The notes under the pieces are model-generated. The model saw only the letters and a program-made list of their open reading frames with translations. It was not told the DNA's origin and made no database searches. From Clostridiales bacterium (GTDB lineage: Bacteria; Bacillota; Clostridia; Saccharofermentanales; UBA5734), in assembly GCA_007135995.1 (NCBI GenBank), contig SLHU01000253.1:1-6306 (forward strand): 6,306 bases of DNA. The letters are read 5' to 3'. Positions 1-5,973 of this stretch are shown piece after piece. The translations under genes were made by a program, and so were the position numbers. Every line of letters begins with the position of its first letter. Positions within the stretch are counted from its first letter, which is position 1.

Positions 1-2
1 AT

Positions 3-956
3 ATTGACTTTAATAAAAAAAGAGATGCTGAAGCGGCAGGCCTTATATTTTATCCGGACCGCCAGGCATTTCTGGATCAGTCTGATATAGACATTATAAT
101 TATCGCAACACCTAACCAGTTTCACAGGGATTATTCCATTGAAGCGTTGAACGCCGGATTCAATGTTGTCTGCGAAAAGCCAGTTACCCTCAACACCGCT
201 GAACTGGACGACATTATTGCTGTATCCAGGCAAACAGGCAAATTCTTCACCATCCACCAGAATCGCCGCTGGGACGCTGATTACCTGATGCTTGAGCGCG
301 TTCTTTCAGCCGGGCATCTGGGTAAACCAATAGCCATAGAATCAAGAGTGCTGGGGCAGCGCGGGATTGTCTTTGGCTGGCGCGCTGATCCGGCTTATGG
401 CGGCGGCATGATGTATGACTGGGGTGTTCATCAGATTGATCAGGCTTTGCAGCTGCTGAAAAACCAAAAAGTCGTGCGTGTTTTCTCACAGCTCTGGTCA
501 GTCCACACACCGCTTGTTGACGACTATTTTAAGCTGGAAATGGTTTTTGACAATCAGACATCTGTACATATAGAATGCGGTGTATTTTGCCTGGAGAAAC
601 TACCCCGCTGGTTTGTTTACGGCGATAACGGAACGCTCAAAATCAATGATTTTTCAGCGAAATCGACCCGTGTATCAAGGATCAATCATGAGTACGCGGT
701 GGAGGTATCACACGGGGTTGATCCTTTGGTGGGGACAAGCAGAACCATGGCCCCGCTAAGGCCCGAACAGATTTATCATGTTGAGCTGCCAGTCATAGAA
801 CCTGACGAGAATGCTTTCTATAAAAACGTTGTTTTGGCCTGCAGTGGTGAAGAAGAACTGGCGGTAAGTCCGGAAAGTGTCCGTCGAACGATGCAGGTTG
901 TAGATGCAGCGTTCCTTTCAGCAAAAAACCGGCAGTCACTTGAAGTTCTGATCTAA
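3..956 (+). CDS. Gfo/Idh/MocA family NAD(P)-dependent oxidoreductase, 5' end cut off by the window
   Basis: Members of this family oxidise or reduce sugars, inositols and similar polyols with a nicotinamide cofactor in the cytoplasm. The frame is open from position 3 and gives 317 residues before a TAA at 954-956. The TTG at 147 is internal: the residues before it read as family sequence (IATPNQFHRDYSIEAL), so the true start and the GxGxxG cofactor loop lie upstream of the window, roughly 30-40 residues away. In fragment numbering, the CEKP motif with the catalytic lysine is at residues 57-60. The GGGMMYDWGVHQID motif, with the usual active-site aspartate and histidine (D139, H143, D146), is at about 133-146. 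The C-terminal alpha/beta domain runs to the end without a break. No terminator is visible in the 117 bp before the next gene, so the two may be co-transcribed. The substrate cannot be read from the sequence. Confidence 0.93.
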   Translation: MDFNKKRDAEAAGLIFYPDRQAFLDQSDIDIIIIATPNQFHRDYSIEALNAGFNVVCEKPVTLNTAELDDIIAVSRQTGKFFTIHQNRRWDADYLMLERVLSAGHLGKPIAIESRVLGQRGIVFGWRADPAYGGGMMYDWGVHQIDQALQLLKNQKVVRVFSQLWSVHTPLVDDYFKLEMVFDNQTSVHIECGVFCLEKLPRWFVYGDNGTLKINDFSAKSTRVSRINHEYAVEVSHGVDPLVGTSRTMAPLRPEQIYHVELPVIEPDENAFYKNVVLACSGEEELAVSPESVRRTMQVVDAAFLSAKNRQSLEVLI

Positions 957-1063
957 GCGCCAGTTGGTATTTCGCCAGATGAACGGCATGAAACAAAGAA
1001 AAATCTTGCCAGTTTGAGTTTAATCAAGTAACTGTTAAGGTAAATCAGGTCCGGCAGCAATCC

Positions 1064-1070
1064 GAGGTGA
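1064..1070 (+). promoter_or_regulatory. Ribosome binding site supporting a TTG start
   Basis: GAGGTGA lies just before TTG at 1074; GAGG ends 6 nt before the start codon. An in-frame TGA at 1068-1070 excludes any upstream start, and the next in-frame candidate (GTG at 1107) has no ribosome binding site. TTG is therefore the best start for the downstream gene. Confidence 0.75.
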
Positions 1071-1073
1071 TCA

Positions 1074-1916
1074 TTGAATCATTTATCTGAAAAAGCTGAA
1101 AAGCGTGTGATCATCCTTCTGGTTTGTGCGGTTATCTTTAACTTGTTCGTTTCTGCTTCAATTGCCTGGGGAGGACTCCCGTTTGACCTGTTTACACTTC
1201 GGTTTGCGGGCGGCTTTTTTTTACTGGTGTTTGTCTGCCTGCATGGCTGGTACCGCTATGGCTGGCAGACAATGCTTATTTTCTTTGGCATTACGCTGGC
1301 AATCACCTGGTCGGCGGAGTCTTTGAGCATTGAAACGGGCATCCCCTTTGGGAACTTCCATTACACGGATTTGCTTGGTGACAAGATAGGGCATGTCCCC
1401 ATCTTAATCATTCCAGCGTATTTTTTTAACGGTTATCTCGCCTGGACACTAGGAAATTTATTCGCAGGCAACCTGACCGCAGGTATGCACAGGAAGGATG
1501 TCGTTCGCGTTCCCTTGATCTCAACAGTGATCATGGTCATGTGGAATCTGAGTTTTGATCCGATCATGTCAACGATTGAAGGAAACTGGGTATGGCATGA
1601 CGGCGGGTTTTATTTTGGTGTGCCCTTATCTAATTTTATTGGCTGGTTTATAACTGTCTTTCTGGTGTTCCAGCTGTTTTCATTCTTTCTTCTCTGGTCA
1701 GGTCACTTTGACGTACCATCACTCAGAATGTCGCACTGGTACCTTTTTCCCTTTATGTACATGGTACAAGGACTACCTTCAATTCTTTATTCTTTCTTCC
1801 GGGAAAACGATGCAAACATCTATCAGCCGATTGCCTTAATCACGTTTCTGACGATGTTTCTGCCGGCGATCGCCAGTATTTTTGTCATTCGATACCGCAT
1901 AGCCGCTAAGGCGTAA
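1074..1916 (+). CDS. Carotenoid biosynthesis family membrane protein (DUF422, CruF-like)
   Basis: A 280-residue integral membrane protein with about seven or eight hydrophobic segments, roughly at residues 11-32, 40-57, 65-80, 107-128, 145-160, 185-208, 222-240 and 252-273. Family hallmarks are an acidic helix end followed by TGIPFGNFHY (E82, residues 88-97), a VP pair at 108-109, NLSFDP at 158-163, WVWHDGGFYFGVP at 172-184 and SNFIGW at 186-191. Known relatives include CruF (1',2'-hydratase of gamma-carotene-type carotenoids in cyanobacteria and Deinococcus) and archaeal bisanhydrobacterioruberin hydratase. Other members are uncharacterised, so hydratase activity here is inferred from family only. 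No crtB, crtI or crtN-like gene is in the window. Translation starts at TTG. The gene converges on the acyltransferase gene with a gap of 26 bp. A membrane role in a carotenoid-like or other isoprenoid lipid is the safest reading. Confidence 0.82.
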   Translation: MNHLSEKAEKRVIILLVCAVIFNLFVSASIAWGGLPFDLFTLRFAGGFFLLVFVCLHGWYRYGWQTMLIFFGITLAITWSAESLSIETGIPFGNFHYTDLLGDKIGHVPILIIPAYFFNGYLAWTLGNLFAGNLTAGMHRKDVVRVPLISTVIMVMWNLSFDPIMSTIEGNWVWHDGGFYFGVPLSNFIGWFITVFLVFQLFSFFLLWSGHFDVPSLRMSHWYLFPFMYMVQGLPSILYSFFRENDANIYQPIALITFLTMFLPAIASIFVIRYRIAAKA

Positions 1917-1932
1917 ATTCCTTGTTTTAGCG
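1904..1932. other. Weak hairpin in the convergent gap
   Basis: CGCTAA (1904-1909) and TTAGCG (1927-1932) are inverted and bracket the stop codon of the DUF422 gene. An extra GG/CC pair can form inside with a bulge. Neither strand has a T-run after the stem. It could be a poor bidirectional 3'-end structure between the two convergent genes, or chance. Confidence 0.25.
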
Positions 1933-1942
1933 ATGGGGCGTT

Positions 1943-2671
1943 TCAGACTGCCTGTGAACGGATATGACTTTGAATCTCAGTGCGCAGTTTGTCAATAAAT
2001 TCAACTTCATCTGCCTTTTTGAGTTTCTCTGGATGGATCGGTTTTGATATAACGCAGTCTACCTGCGCTGAAGCCACTCTTGAGCCGTCTTTCGCAAAGG
2101 CCTTATAGGAACCGCTGATGCTGACCGGAACAATTGGCGCGCCGCTTTTTGTAGCCAGCCGCAGCCAGCCGCGCTGAAAGCAGGCGGTCTCCGCGCCATC
2201 ATTCAGATGCCCTTCCGGAAAGACAACCATGGAATGTCCCTGCTTGAGATATTCTATCGCCTGATTAATGCAGCCAGATGACTGGCGCGCGTTGTTGCGG
2301 TCAATAAAAACACAATGGATCTGTTTCATCCAGGTCCTGATAATCGGATATTTCAGTACTTCGACGATTGATATGAATCCTTTTGGCTTTGGTATATAGC
2401 CGTGGATGATAAGGCTGTCCATATGCCCCTGATGGTTGCTGACAAACAAAACAGCCCCCTGATCGGGTATGTTTTCCAGGCCGGTGATTGTCACTGTAGA
2501 ACCGGTAAGTCTGAACAGATATCTGGCGATGCGCTGGCTTCCGCGGTTGGCCAGACGATCTTTAAGATCTGTCCTTCCTCTTAGCTCATAATACTTCAAG
2601 CGCAAAAGCATGGGATATGACAAAATCAAACCTGCCCAGCCCAGAAAATACCACATAAACGTTCTCAACAT
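1943..2671 (-). CDS. 1-acyl-sn-glycerol-3-phosphate acyltransferase family protein (PlsC-like)
   Basis: The product, 242 residues with the chosen start, belongs to the PlsC/LPLAT family, which moves acyl groups onto lysophosphatidate or related acceptors at the inner membrane face. An N-terminal membrane helix spans about residues 5-24. The catalytic HX4D motif is NHQGHMD (H80, D85). A second block reads HCVFIDRNNAR (about 119-129). Block three is FPEGH (151-155), then FQRGWLRLA and PIVPVSISGS. The FPEG core is intact, but the usual TR after it is HL, an unusual acceptor-side change. The frame stays open upstream to a GTG at 2809. I prefer ATG at 2671 because GGAG (2678-2681) sits 6 nt before it, because GTG 2809 has no ribosome site and would overlap yjbQ by 56 bp, and because a hairpin occupies the gap. 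ATGs at 2683 and 2692 are alternatives. It is probably the second gene of an operon with yjbQ. Acyl acceptor unknown. Confidence 0.88.
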   Translation of the reverse strand: MLRTFMWYFLGWAGLILSYPMLLRLKYYELRGRTDLKDRLANRGSQRIARYLFRLTGSTVTITGLENIPDQGAVLFVSNHQGHMDSLIIHGYIPKPKGFISIVEVLKYPIIRTWMKQIHCVFIDRNNARQSSGCINQAIEYLKQGHSMVVFPEGHLNDGAETACFQRGWLRLATKSGAPIVPVSISGSYKAFAKDGSRVASAQVDCVISKPIHPEKLKKADEVEFIDKLRTEIQSHIRSQAV

Positions 2672-2677
2672 ATTGTA

Positions 2678-2681
2678 CTCC
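2678..2681 (-). promoter_or_regulatory. Ribosome binding site deciding the PlsC-like start
   Basis: On the minus strand GGAG is followed by six bases and ATG (2671-2669). The in-frame ATG codons at 2683 and 2692 and the GTG at 2809 lack a comparable site. Confidence 0.6.
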
Positions 2682-2694
2682 ATTGAAGGCATTT

Positions 2695-2721
2695 CCGATT
2701 TGGTACCACGTACCGTATCGG
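2695..2721 (-). other. Intercistronic stem-loop between yjbQ and the plsC-like gene
   Basis: The arms CCGAT-TT-GGTAC and GTACC-GT-ATCGG pair over 12 positions, with one mismatch and one G-T wobble, around a CAC loop. The element lies in the 82-nt gap between the yjbQ stop and the preferred acyltransferase start. No T-run follows on either strand, so it is not an evident intrinsic terminator. It may be an mRNA processing or stabilising structure, or a DNA operator. Confidence 0.5.
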
Positions 2722-2753
2722 AAGGATAATGCAAATTGGCGGTCTGCTGATCT

Positions 2754-3152
2754 TTAGTCAGCTGAAACTTTGACAATAAAATTTCTCTGACGTGATCCGT
2801 CAAATTCACAAAAATAAACAGCTTGCCAGGTGCCCAGCAGGAGCCGGCCGTCTTCTAGTATAACGCTGCAGGCTGCTCCCATTGCCGACGCTTTGAGGTG
2901 GGCGGTTGAGTTTCCCTCATAATGACGAAACGCTTTTTGCTCCGGATATGCTTTGTCAAGACCCAGCAGCAGATCATGGACAACATCCGGGTCAGCGTTT
3001 TCATTGATTGTTACGCCGGCTGTTGTATGCGGGATGAAAACATGGACAATACCTGACACAATACCAGTTTCAGCGGCAGCGCTTCGCACCTGATCTGTAA
3101 TATCGACCAGGCAGTTTTTTTGAGGGGTTTTAATTGTAAATGTCTTGATCAT
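2754..3152 (-). CDS. yjbQ: YjbQ/UPF0047 family protein (secondary thiamine-phosphate synthase enzyme family)
   Basis: A 132-residue cytoplasmic protein matching the compact UPF0047 fold along its full length. Signature segments are PHTTAGVTINENADPDV (about 41-57), HYEGNSTAHLKAS (77-89) and GTWQAVYFCEFDGSRQR (107-123). The histidines in HTT (H42) and AHLK (H85), together with the acidic residue in NEN, are the conserved putative metal or active-site group. Family databases label it secondary thiamine-phosphate synthase because E. coli YjbQ shows weak thiamine-phosphate synthase activity; its main physiological role is unsettled. The start is ATG at 3152, with GAGG (3161-3158) five bases upstream. 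A promoter lies at 3179-3207, giving a short leader of about 20 nt. The downstream acyltransferase gene follows after 82 nt on the same strand and is probably co-transcribed. No thiamine gene is nearby and no TPP riboswitch is seen. Confidence 0.93.
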   Translation of the reverse strand: MIKTFTIKTPQKNCLVDITDQVRSAAAETGIVSGIVHVFIPHTTAGVTINENADPDVVHDLLLGLDKAYPEQKAFRHYEGNSTAHLKASAMGAACSVILEDGRLLLGTWQAVYFCEFDGSRQRNFIVKVSAD

Positions 3153-3178
3153 ATATACCTCACTGTTTTTCTTACTCC

Positions 3179-3207
3179 ATTATCTAAGATCAGGCGCAAT
3201 TTGTAAA
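3179..3207 (-). promoter_or_regulatory. Sigma-70-type promoter for yjbQ and the plsC-like gene
   Basis: On the minus strand, TTTACA (3207-3202, 5 of 6 to TTGACA), a 17-bp spacer, then GATAAT (3184-3179, 5 of 6 to TATAAT). The expected start is near 3172, about 20 nt before the yjbQ ATG. Spacing and position are both ideal. Confidence 0.65.
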
Positions 3208-3247
3208 ACAAAGGCTCAGTAAGAAAAGAATATATATTTGTCTTATT

Positions 3248-3276
3248 ATTACACATGCGCCTTCTTTATTCATAAT
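3248..3276 (+). promoter_or_regulatory. Candidate plus-strand promoter in the yjbQ-mannosidase gap
   Basis: ATTACA (3248-3253, 4 of 6), a 17-bp spacer and CATAAT (3271-3276, 5 of 6) in AT-rich DNA, divergent from the yjbQ promoter. AT-rich sequence gives such matches by chance fairly often. It gains weight only because a terminator-like hairpin lies about 60 nt downstream on the same strand. Confidence 0.33.
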
Positions 3277-3280
3277 ATTT

Positions 3281-3296
3281 CGCAGAAACGTCTGCG
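3281..3296. other. Perfect 6-bp hairpin
   Basis: CGCAGA and TCTGCG around an AACG tetraloop (plus strand). No T-run follows on either strand, so it is not a standalone terminator. On the plus strand it would sit at or just before the 5' end of the candidate small RNA. Confidence 0.55.
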
Positions 3297-3301
3297 CAGT
3301 T

Positions 3302-3313
3302 CCTTCAGGTGGC
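3302..3313 (+). repeat. 12-bp direct repeat, copy 1 (flanks the mannosidase gene)
   Basis: CCTTCAGGTGGC is identical to 5890-5901. The match extends to 15 of 17 identical bases (3302-3318 against 5890-5906). The two copies lie on either side of the mannosidase gene, 2588 bp apart. Confidence 0.6.
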
Positions 3314-3338
3314 GGACGGCGTGACGCTGCCCTTTTTT
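3314..3338 (+). terminator. Intrinsic-terminator-like hairpin, plus strand
   Basis: Left arm 3314-3321 and right arm 3325-3332 pair with one A-C mismatch and one G-T wobble around a TGA loop, followed directly by six Ts (3333-3338). There is no T-run on the minus side, so it would stop plus-strand transcripts only. Yet the genes on both sides are on the minus strand. That mismatch of orientation is what suggests an unannotated plus-strand RNA, or protection against antisense transcription. Confidence 0.4.
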
Positions 3339-3358
3339 GAACGGATGTTTCCATTGCC

Positions 3359-3373
3359 GGCCCTATCCGGGCC
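3359..3373 (-). other. GC-rich hairpin just after the mannosidase stop codon
   Basis: GGCCC and GGGCC pair around a five-base loop, starting one base after the TAA at 3377-3375. On the minus strand it is followed by GGCAATGG rather than Ts, so it is not a classical intrinsic terminator. It may mark or stabilise the mRNA 3' region. Confidence 0.35.
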
Positions 3374-3374
3374 T

Positions 3375-5864
3375 TTACGTTTCACATAGCGCTGCAGACT
3401 CAATGATCGGGCGGCTGGAACGGATGCGCAGCGTATGAATCTCATGAGGTTTTAAACGCAGCGTATGGCTCAGGCCTAAAACAGGGACGCGCAGCACAGC
3501 CTTTGCCGCGACGCCTGCGCCTTCGTGCAGTCTTACAATGAACCCGTCTCCGTCTTCAGCCGGTTTAAATGCCGTCATCTGAACAGTATCGCTGTCAAGC
3601 TGCAGCGCCGGTGGTTTGATTTCACCTGTGCCCGGAGGGTAATAGGATAGTGTGAACGGGCGCTCGTTATGAACCAGTGCCTCCCTGTCTACCGCCTGCA
3701 TTCTTCTGGCCGCTGACCCGCCGTTGATCCAGAAGCGATACAATCGCTCGCCCTGATCAATATGCGGTGAAAAACGATCCTGGGGCATGACCGGACGGGT
3801 GCCGATCGGATGCGCGGCATAGCCTGGTGAGCGAAGCAGTGAAAGACGCAGTTCACCATCCTTGGCATCCAGGCCATAGGTGCCGTCGTTGATGCAGGTG
3901 AATGCAAGTTTTTGTTTCCTGCTGACCAGCGCTACCCACTTTTGAGCAACCGCTTCATCACCGGTGACAGGTATTTCTTCTGAGCCGCAGGCAATCTGGC
4001 CGATACATGCAGCGTCAGACAGACTGGTTGGTACAGCCAGTTTTAGAAATCGGCGTTTCTCATTCCAGAAAACACGCATCTCAATTTCAATTTCAGTGCC
4101 GCTGGCAGGAATTTTGTACCGCTGGCAGATCATGGATGAACCGTACGCGAAGACCGCTTCAACTACGGTGCGCACAGAGCCGTGCTCGATGACCCGCACC
4201 GGCTCGATTAATGCGTCTTCCAGACCGGAAAACCTCGTGCCGGCTTCAGGTGACATGAGGCAAAAGCGTCCGGCTTCCTGGCGAAAGCCATGGACATGCA
4301 TGCCCCAGGGGTCGTCGTCATCTTTCATGACTAAGGCAGCAAAAGCGCCGGGCTGCAACATATTGCTGCCATCAATGGAGCAGACATCCATCAAGCCGGT
4401 CTTTGTGCTGATGGCAACAGTCAGCTGGCCGTTGTCGATCTGAATGCTGCCGTCCTGCGCTGGCAAAGCGGGCCTGGGTCTGGCCGCGACCCGCTCAAAA
4501 CGGCAGGTGAAACGGTTCATGGAAAAGGGTTCGAGCCGGGCCTTGAAAACGGCGCATTTACGCCAGTCAAGGTTAATATTGCTTGCTTCCTGTTCTGTCT
4601 GGCATGGAAGCAGTTCACCATCTTGCTCGATCTGTGCCAGAGAAAATGAATCGGACCAATTCTGGTCTGCCAGCTGAAACTCACAGCTGAAGATTCCTTC
4701 AACTGGATGAGGGTGTGAATTGTAAATGAAAATCGGTATTTCGCCTTCTGAGGCTTTTTTTTGGCCGCTGAGCAGCGCTGTGAAGGCAAGCATCCGGCTG
4801 CGGGACATCTCTTCCAGACCGTGATGAAGGACCCGCAGTGACATGGCCTCGACGGGTTCTGTGGAAGAGCCGGGCAGAATATCGTGAAACTGGCTGAACA
4901 TCAGGTCTTTACGCGCTTCTGACAAATTGGCCAGACAATGAGCACCTGTTGGCATCAGGCCTGTAAGCATGGCTGCCGAGATCATTTTTTCTCCCTGATA
5001 CAGCATGTTTTCCAGGGCGCGGTGCATTTGCTTGATCCGGATCTGTGAGGTATAGCAGCCAACAGCCCAGGGATTAAGCGAACGATTAAAAACCGGAAAC
5101 GCAGAATCGCAGGTGAATCGCCCGGCAAAATAGTCTTCAGGCGTGCTGTGAAGACAGGTAATCTCGGGATGCGTTTCTGAAAAATGACGAATCGCCAGCA
5201 GATCTTCTCGAGAAGGCCCGCCGCCGTGATTGCCAATTCCCCACAAAAGCAGGCCTTCGTCCTGTCCGCTTTTGGCCTGCAGATAGCGTTCCAGTTTTGC
5301 CAGGATTTCGCCGCGCTGGCTGTTATAGCCTTCAAAACCGCGATGCACAGCGATACTTGAGTCAGCCAGCCCTTTCCAGACAAATTCGTCGTCAGGCAGC
5401 TCGCAGTCTTTTTGTCCCGGACGTGTGACAATATAGCCGGTGTAGCCCGCCTGCTCAAGAATCTGAACCAGGCCCAGTGAATGGCCAAACGGATCGAAAT
5501 TAATCGCGATGGTCGGTTTTTTAGCGAATTTTTCAAGAAAATACTGTCTTCCAGTCAGAATCTGGCGGATAAACGATTCTCCGGAAGGCATGTTGCAGTC
5601 TGGCTGAAGATACCATCCGCCCATTATGTGCCAGCGCCCGGCAGCTGCCAATGCCTGGATTCTGGAAAAAAGTGCGGGCTCATACTGCTCAACCCACTGA
5701 TAAAGAACAGCCTCATTGTGATTAAACACAAAACCGTCACACTGCTCGCAAAAATCAGCCGCGATACGGAAGGTCGATACCGCCTCGGCTGCCCCTTCCT
5801 CCCACTCCCAGAGCCAGACGGGATCAAGGTGGGCATTGCAGATCAAATAGACTTTGTTCATCAT
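3375..5864 (-). CDS. Glycoside hydrolase family 38 alpha-mannosidase
   Basis: An 829-residue cytoplasmic enzyme (no signal peptide) expected to release alpha-linked mannose from imported oligosaccharides or glycosides, with retention and a bound zinc. The N-terminal catalytic domain (about 3-260) carries HLDPVWLW (H12, D14, zinc ligands) and NFDPFGHS (122-129, D124 the nucleophile and zinc ligand). GIGNHGGGPS follows at 209-218. The helical middle domain holds QFHDILPGSS (H327, fourth zinc ligand). The rest forms the beta-sandwich C-terminal domains. Length is normal for bacterial GH38 enzymes such as MngB, and no frameshift is seen. Two ATGs stand in tandem at 5864 and 5861; GGA is better spaced for the second, giving 828 residues. 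The gene has its own promoter (5936-5963) and a leader of about 65 nt with pairing potential. Linkage specificity (alpha-1,2, 1,3, 1,6 or mannosylglycerate) cannot be told. No transporter or regulator gene is next to it in the window. Confidence 0.96.
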   Translation of the reverse strand: MMNKVYLICNAHLDPVWLWEWEEGAAEAVSTFRIAADFCEQCDGFVFNHNEAVLYQWVEQYEPALFSRIQALAAAGRWHIMGGWYLQPDCNMPSGESFIRQILTGRQYFLEKFAKKPTIAINFDPFGHSLGLVQILEQAGYTGYIVTRPGQKDCELPDDEFVWKGLADSSIAVHRGFEGYNSQRGEILAKLERYLQAKSGQDEGLLLWGIGNHGGGPSREDLLAIRHFSETHPEITCLHSTPEDYFAGRFTCDSAFPVFNRSLNPWAVGCYTSQIRIKQMHRALENMLYQGEKMISAAMLTGLMPTGAHCLANLSEARKDLMFSQFHDILPGSSTEPVEAMSLRVLHHGLEEMSRSRMLAFTALLSGQKKASEGEIPIFIYNSHPHPVEGIFSCEFQLADQNWSDSFSLAQIEQDGELLPCQTEQEASNINLDWRKCAVFKARLEPFSMNRFTCRFERVAARPRPALPAQDGSIQIDNGQLTVAISTKTGLMDVCSIDGSNMLQPGAFAALVMKDDDDPWGMHVHGFRQEAGRFCLMSPEAGTRFSGLEDALIEPVRVIEHGSVRTVVEAVFAYGSSMICQRYKIPASGTEIEIEMRVFWNEKRRFLKLAVPTSLSDAACIGQIACGSEEIPVTGDEAVAQKWVALVSRKQKLAFTCINDGTYGLDAKDGELRLSLLRSPGYAAHPIGTRPVMPQDRFSPHIDQGERLYRFWINGGSAARRMQAVDREALVHNERPFTLSYYPPGTGEIKPPALQLDSDTVQMTAFKPAEDGDGFIVRLHEGAGVAAKAVLRVPVLGLSHTLRLKPHEIHTLRIRSSRPIIESAALCET

Positions 5865-5929
5865 TTTCCACAGCCACGGACACCCGCTGCCTTCAGGTGG
5901 CAGGCGCAGCGGCGCTCTCCTTTCTTAAC
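5865..5929 (-). promoter_or_regulatory. Predicted mRNA leader of the mannosidase gene
   Basis: With a start near 5929, the leader is about 65 nt. In mRNA sense it holds GCCACCTGAAGG (5901-5890) and, closer to the start codon, GTGGC (5877-5873), which can pair with the GCCAC. A competing 4-bp CACC/GGTG pairing (5899-5896 with 5884-5881) is also possible. The ribosome site at the start is weak (GGAAA), so leader folding could affect translation. That effect is inference. Confidence 0.35.
5890..5901 (+). repeat. 12-bp direct repeat, copy 2 (mannosidase leader)
   Basis: CCTTCAGGTGGC on the plus strand, identical to 3302-3313. It lies 26-37 bases upstream of the mannosidase ATG, so the mannosidase mRNA carries the reverse complement. 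Confidence 0.6.
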
Positions 5930-5935
5930 CTTGTC

Positions 5936-5963
5936 ATTATCTGCCGGCACCCTTTCCAGTCAA
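5936..5963 (-). promoter_or_regulatory. Sigma-70-type promoter of the mannosidase gene
   Basis: On the minus strand, TTGACT (5963-5958, 5 of 6), a 16-bp spacer and GATAAT (5941-5936, 5 of 6), with a start expected near 5929. The 8-bp palindrome TGCCGGCA (5942-5949) fills part of the spacer, and a second GCCGGC (5974-5979) lies 31 bp upstream. These could be repressor sites. A perfect TATAAT at 5972-5967 has no well-spaced -35 box and is less likely. Confidence 0.6.
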
Positions 5964-5973
5964 CTTATTATAG

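Larger units (their letters stand above)
3283..3338 (+). ncRNA. Candidate small RNA (promoter, linker, terminator layout)
   Basis: A transcript from the promoter at 3248-3276 would begin near 3283 and end at the T6 at 3333-3338, about 55 nt. It has no convincing reading frame. Its parts are a hairpin close to the 5' end (3281-3296; a start at 3283 would lose its first pairs), a linker (3297-3313) and a terminator hairpin (3314-3332). The linker holds CCTTCAGGTGGC, which is perfectly complementary to the predicted leader of the mannosidase mRNA. The linker can also pair with the right arm of the terminator hairpin (3308-3314 with 3325-3331, two wobbles), so the fold is uncertain. No known RNA family is recognised. 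The call rests only on layout and complementarity. Confidence 0.25.

Noticed and set aside
147..956. Start of the oxidoreductase at TTG 147
   Set aside because: The 48 residues before it are clear family sequence in the same frame, so the gene begins upstream of the window.
957..1073. Promoter or terminator between the oxidoreductase and DUF422 genes
   Set aside because: TTGCCA (1006-1011) and TTGAGT (1014-1019) have no acceptable -10 box at 16-18 bp, and no hairpin with a T-run is present; CGCCAG occurs twice as a direct repeat only.
2672..2809. N-terminal extension of the acyltransferase to GTG 2809
   Set aside because: No ribosome binding site, a 56-bp overlap with yjbQ, and a strong hairpin in the stretch; ATG 2671 has a well-spaced GGAG.
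2754..3210. TPP riboswitch upstream of yjbQ, suggested by the family's thiamine label
   Set aside because: The promoter lies so close that the leader is only about 20 nt, too short for a TPP aptamer, and no aptamer motif is seen.
3964..4443. 159-residue plus-strand open frame inside the mannosidase gene
   Set aside because: Antisense shadow of a conserved GH38 coding region; no recognisable domain or ribosome site.
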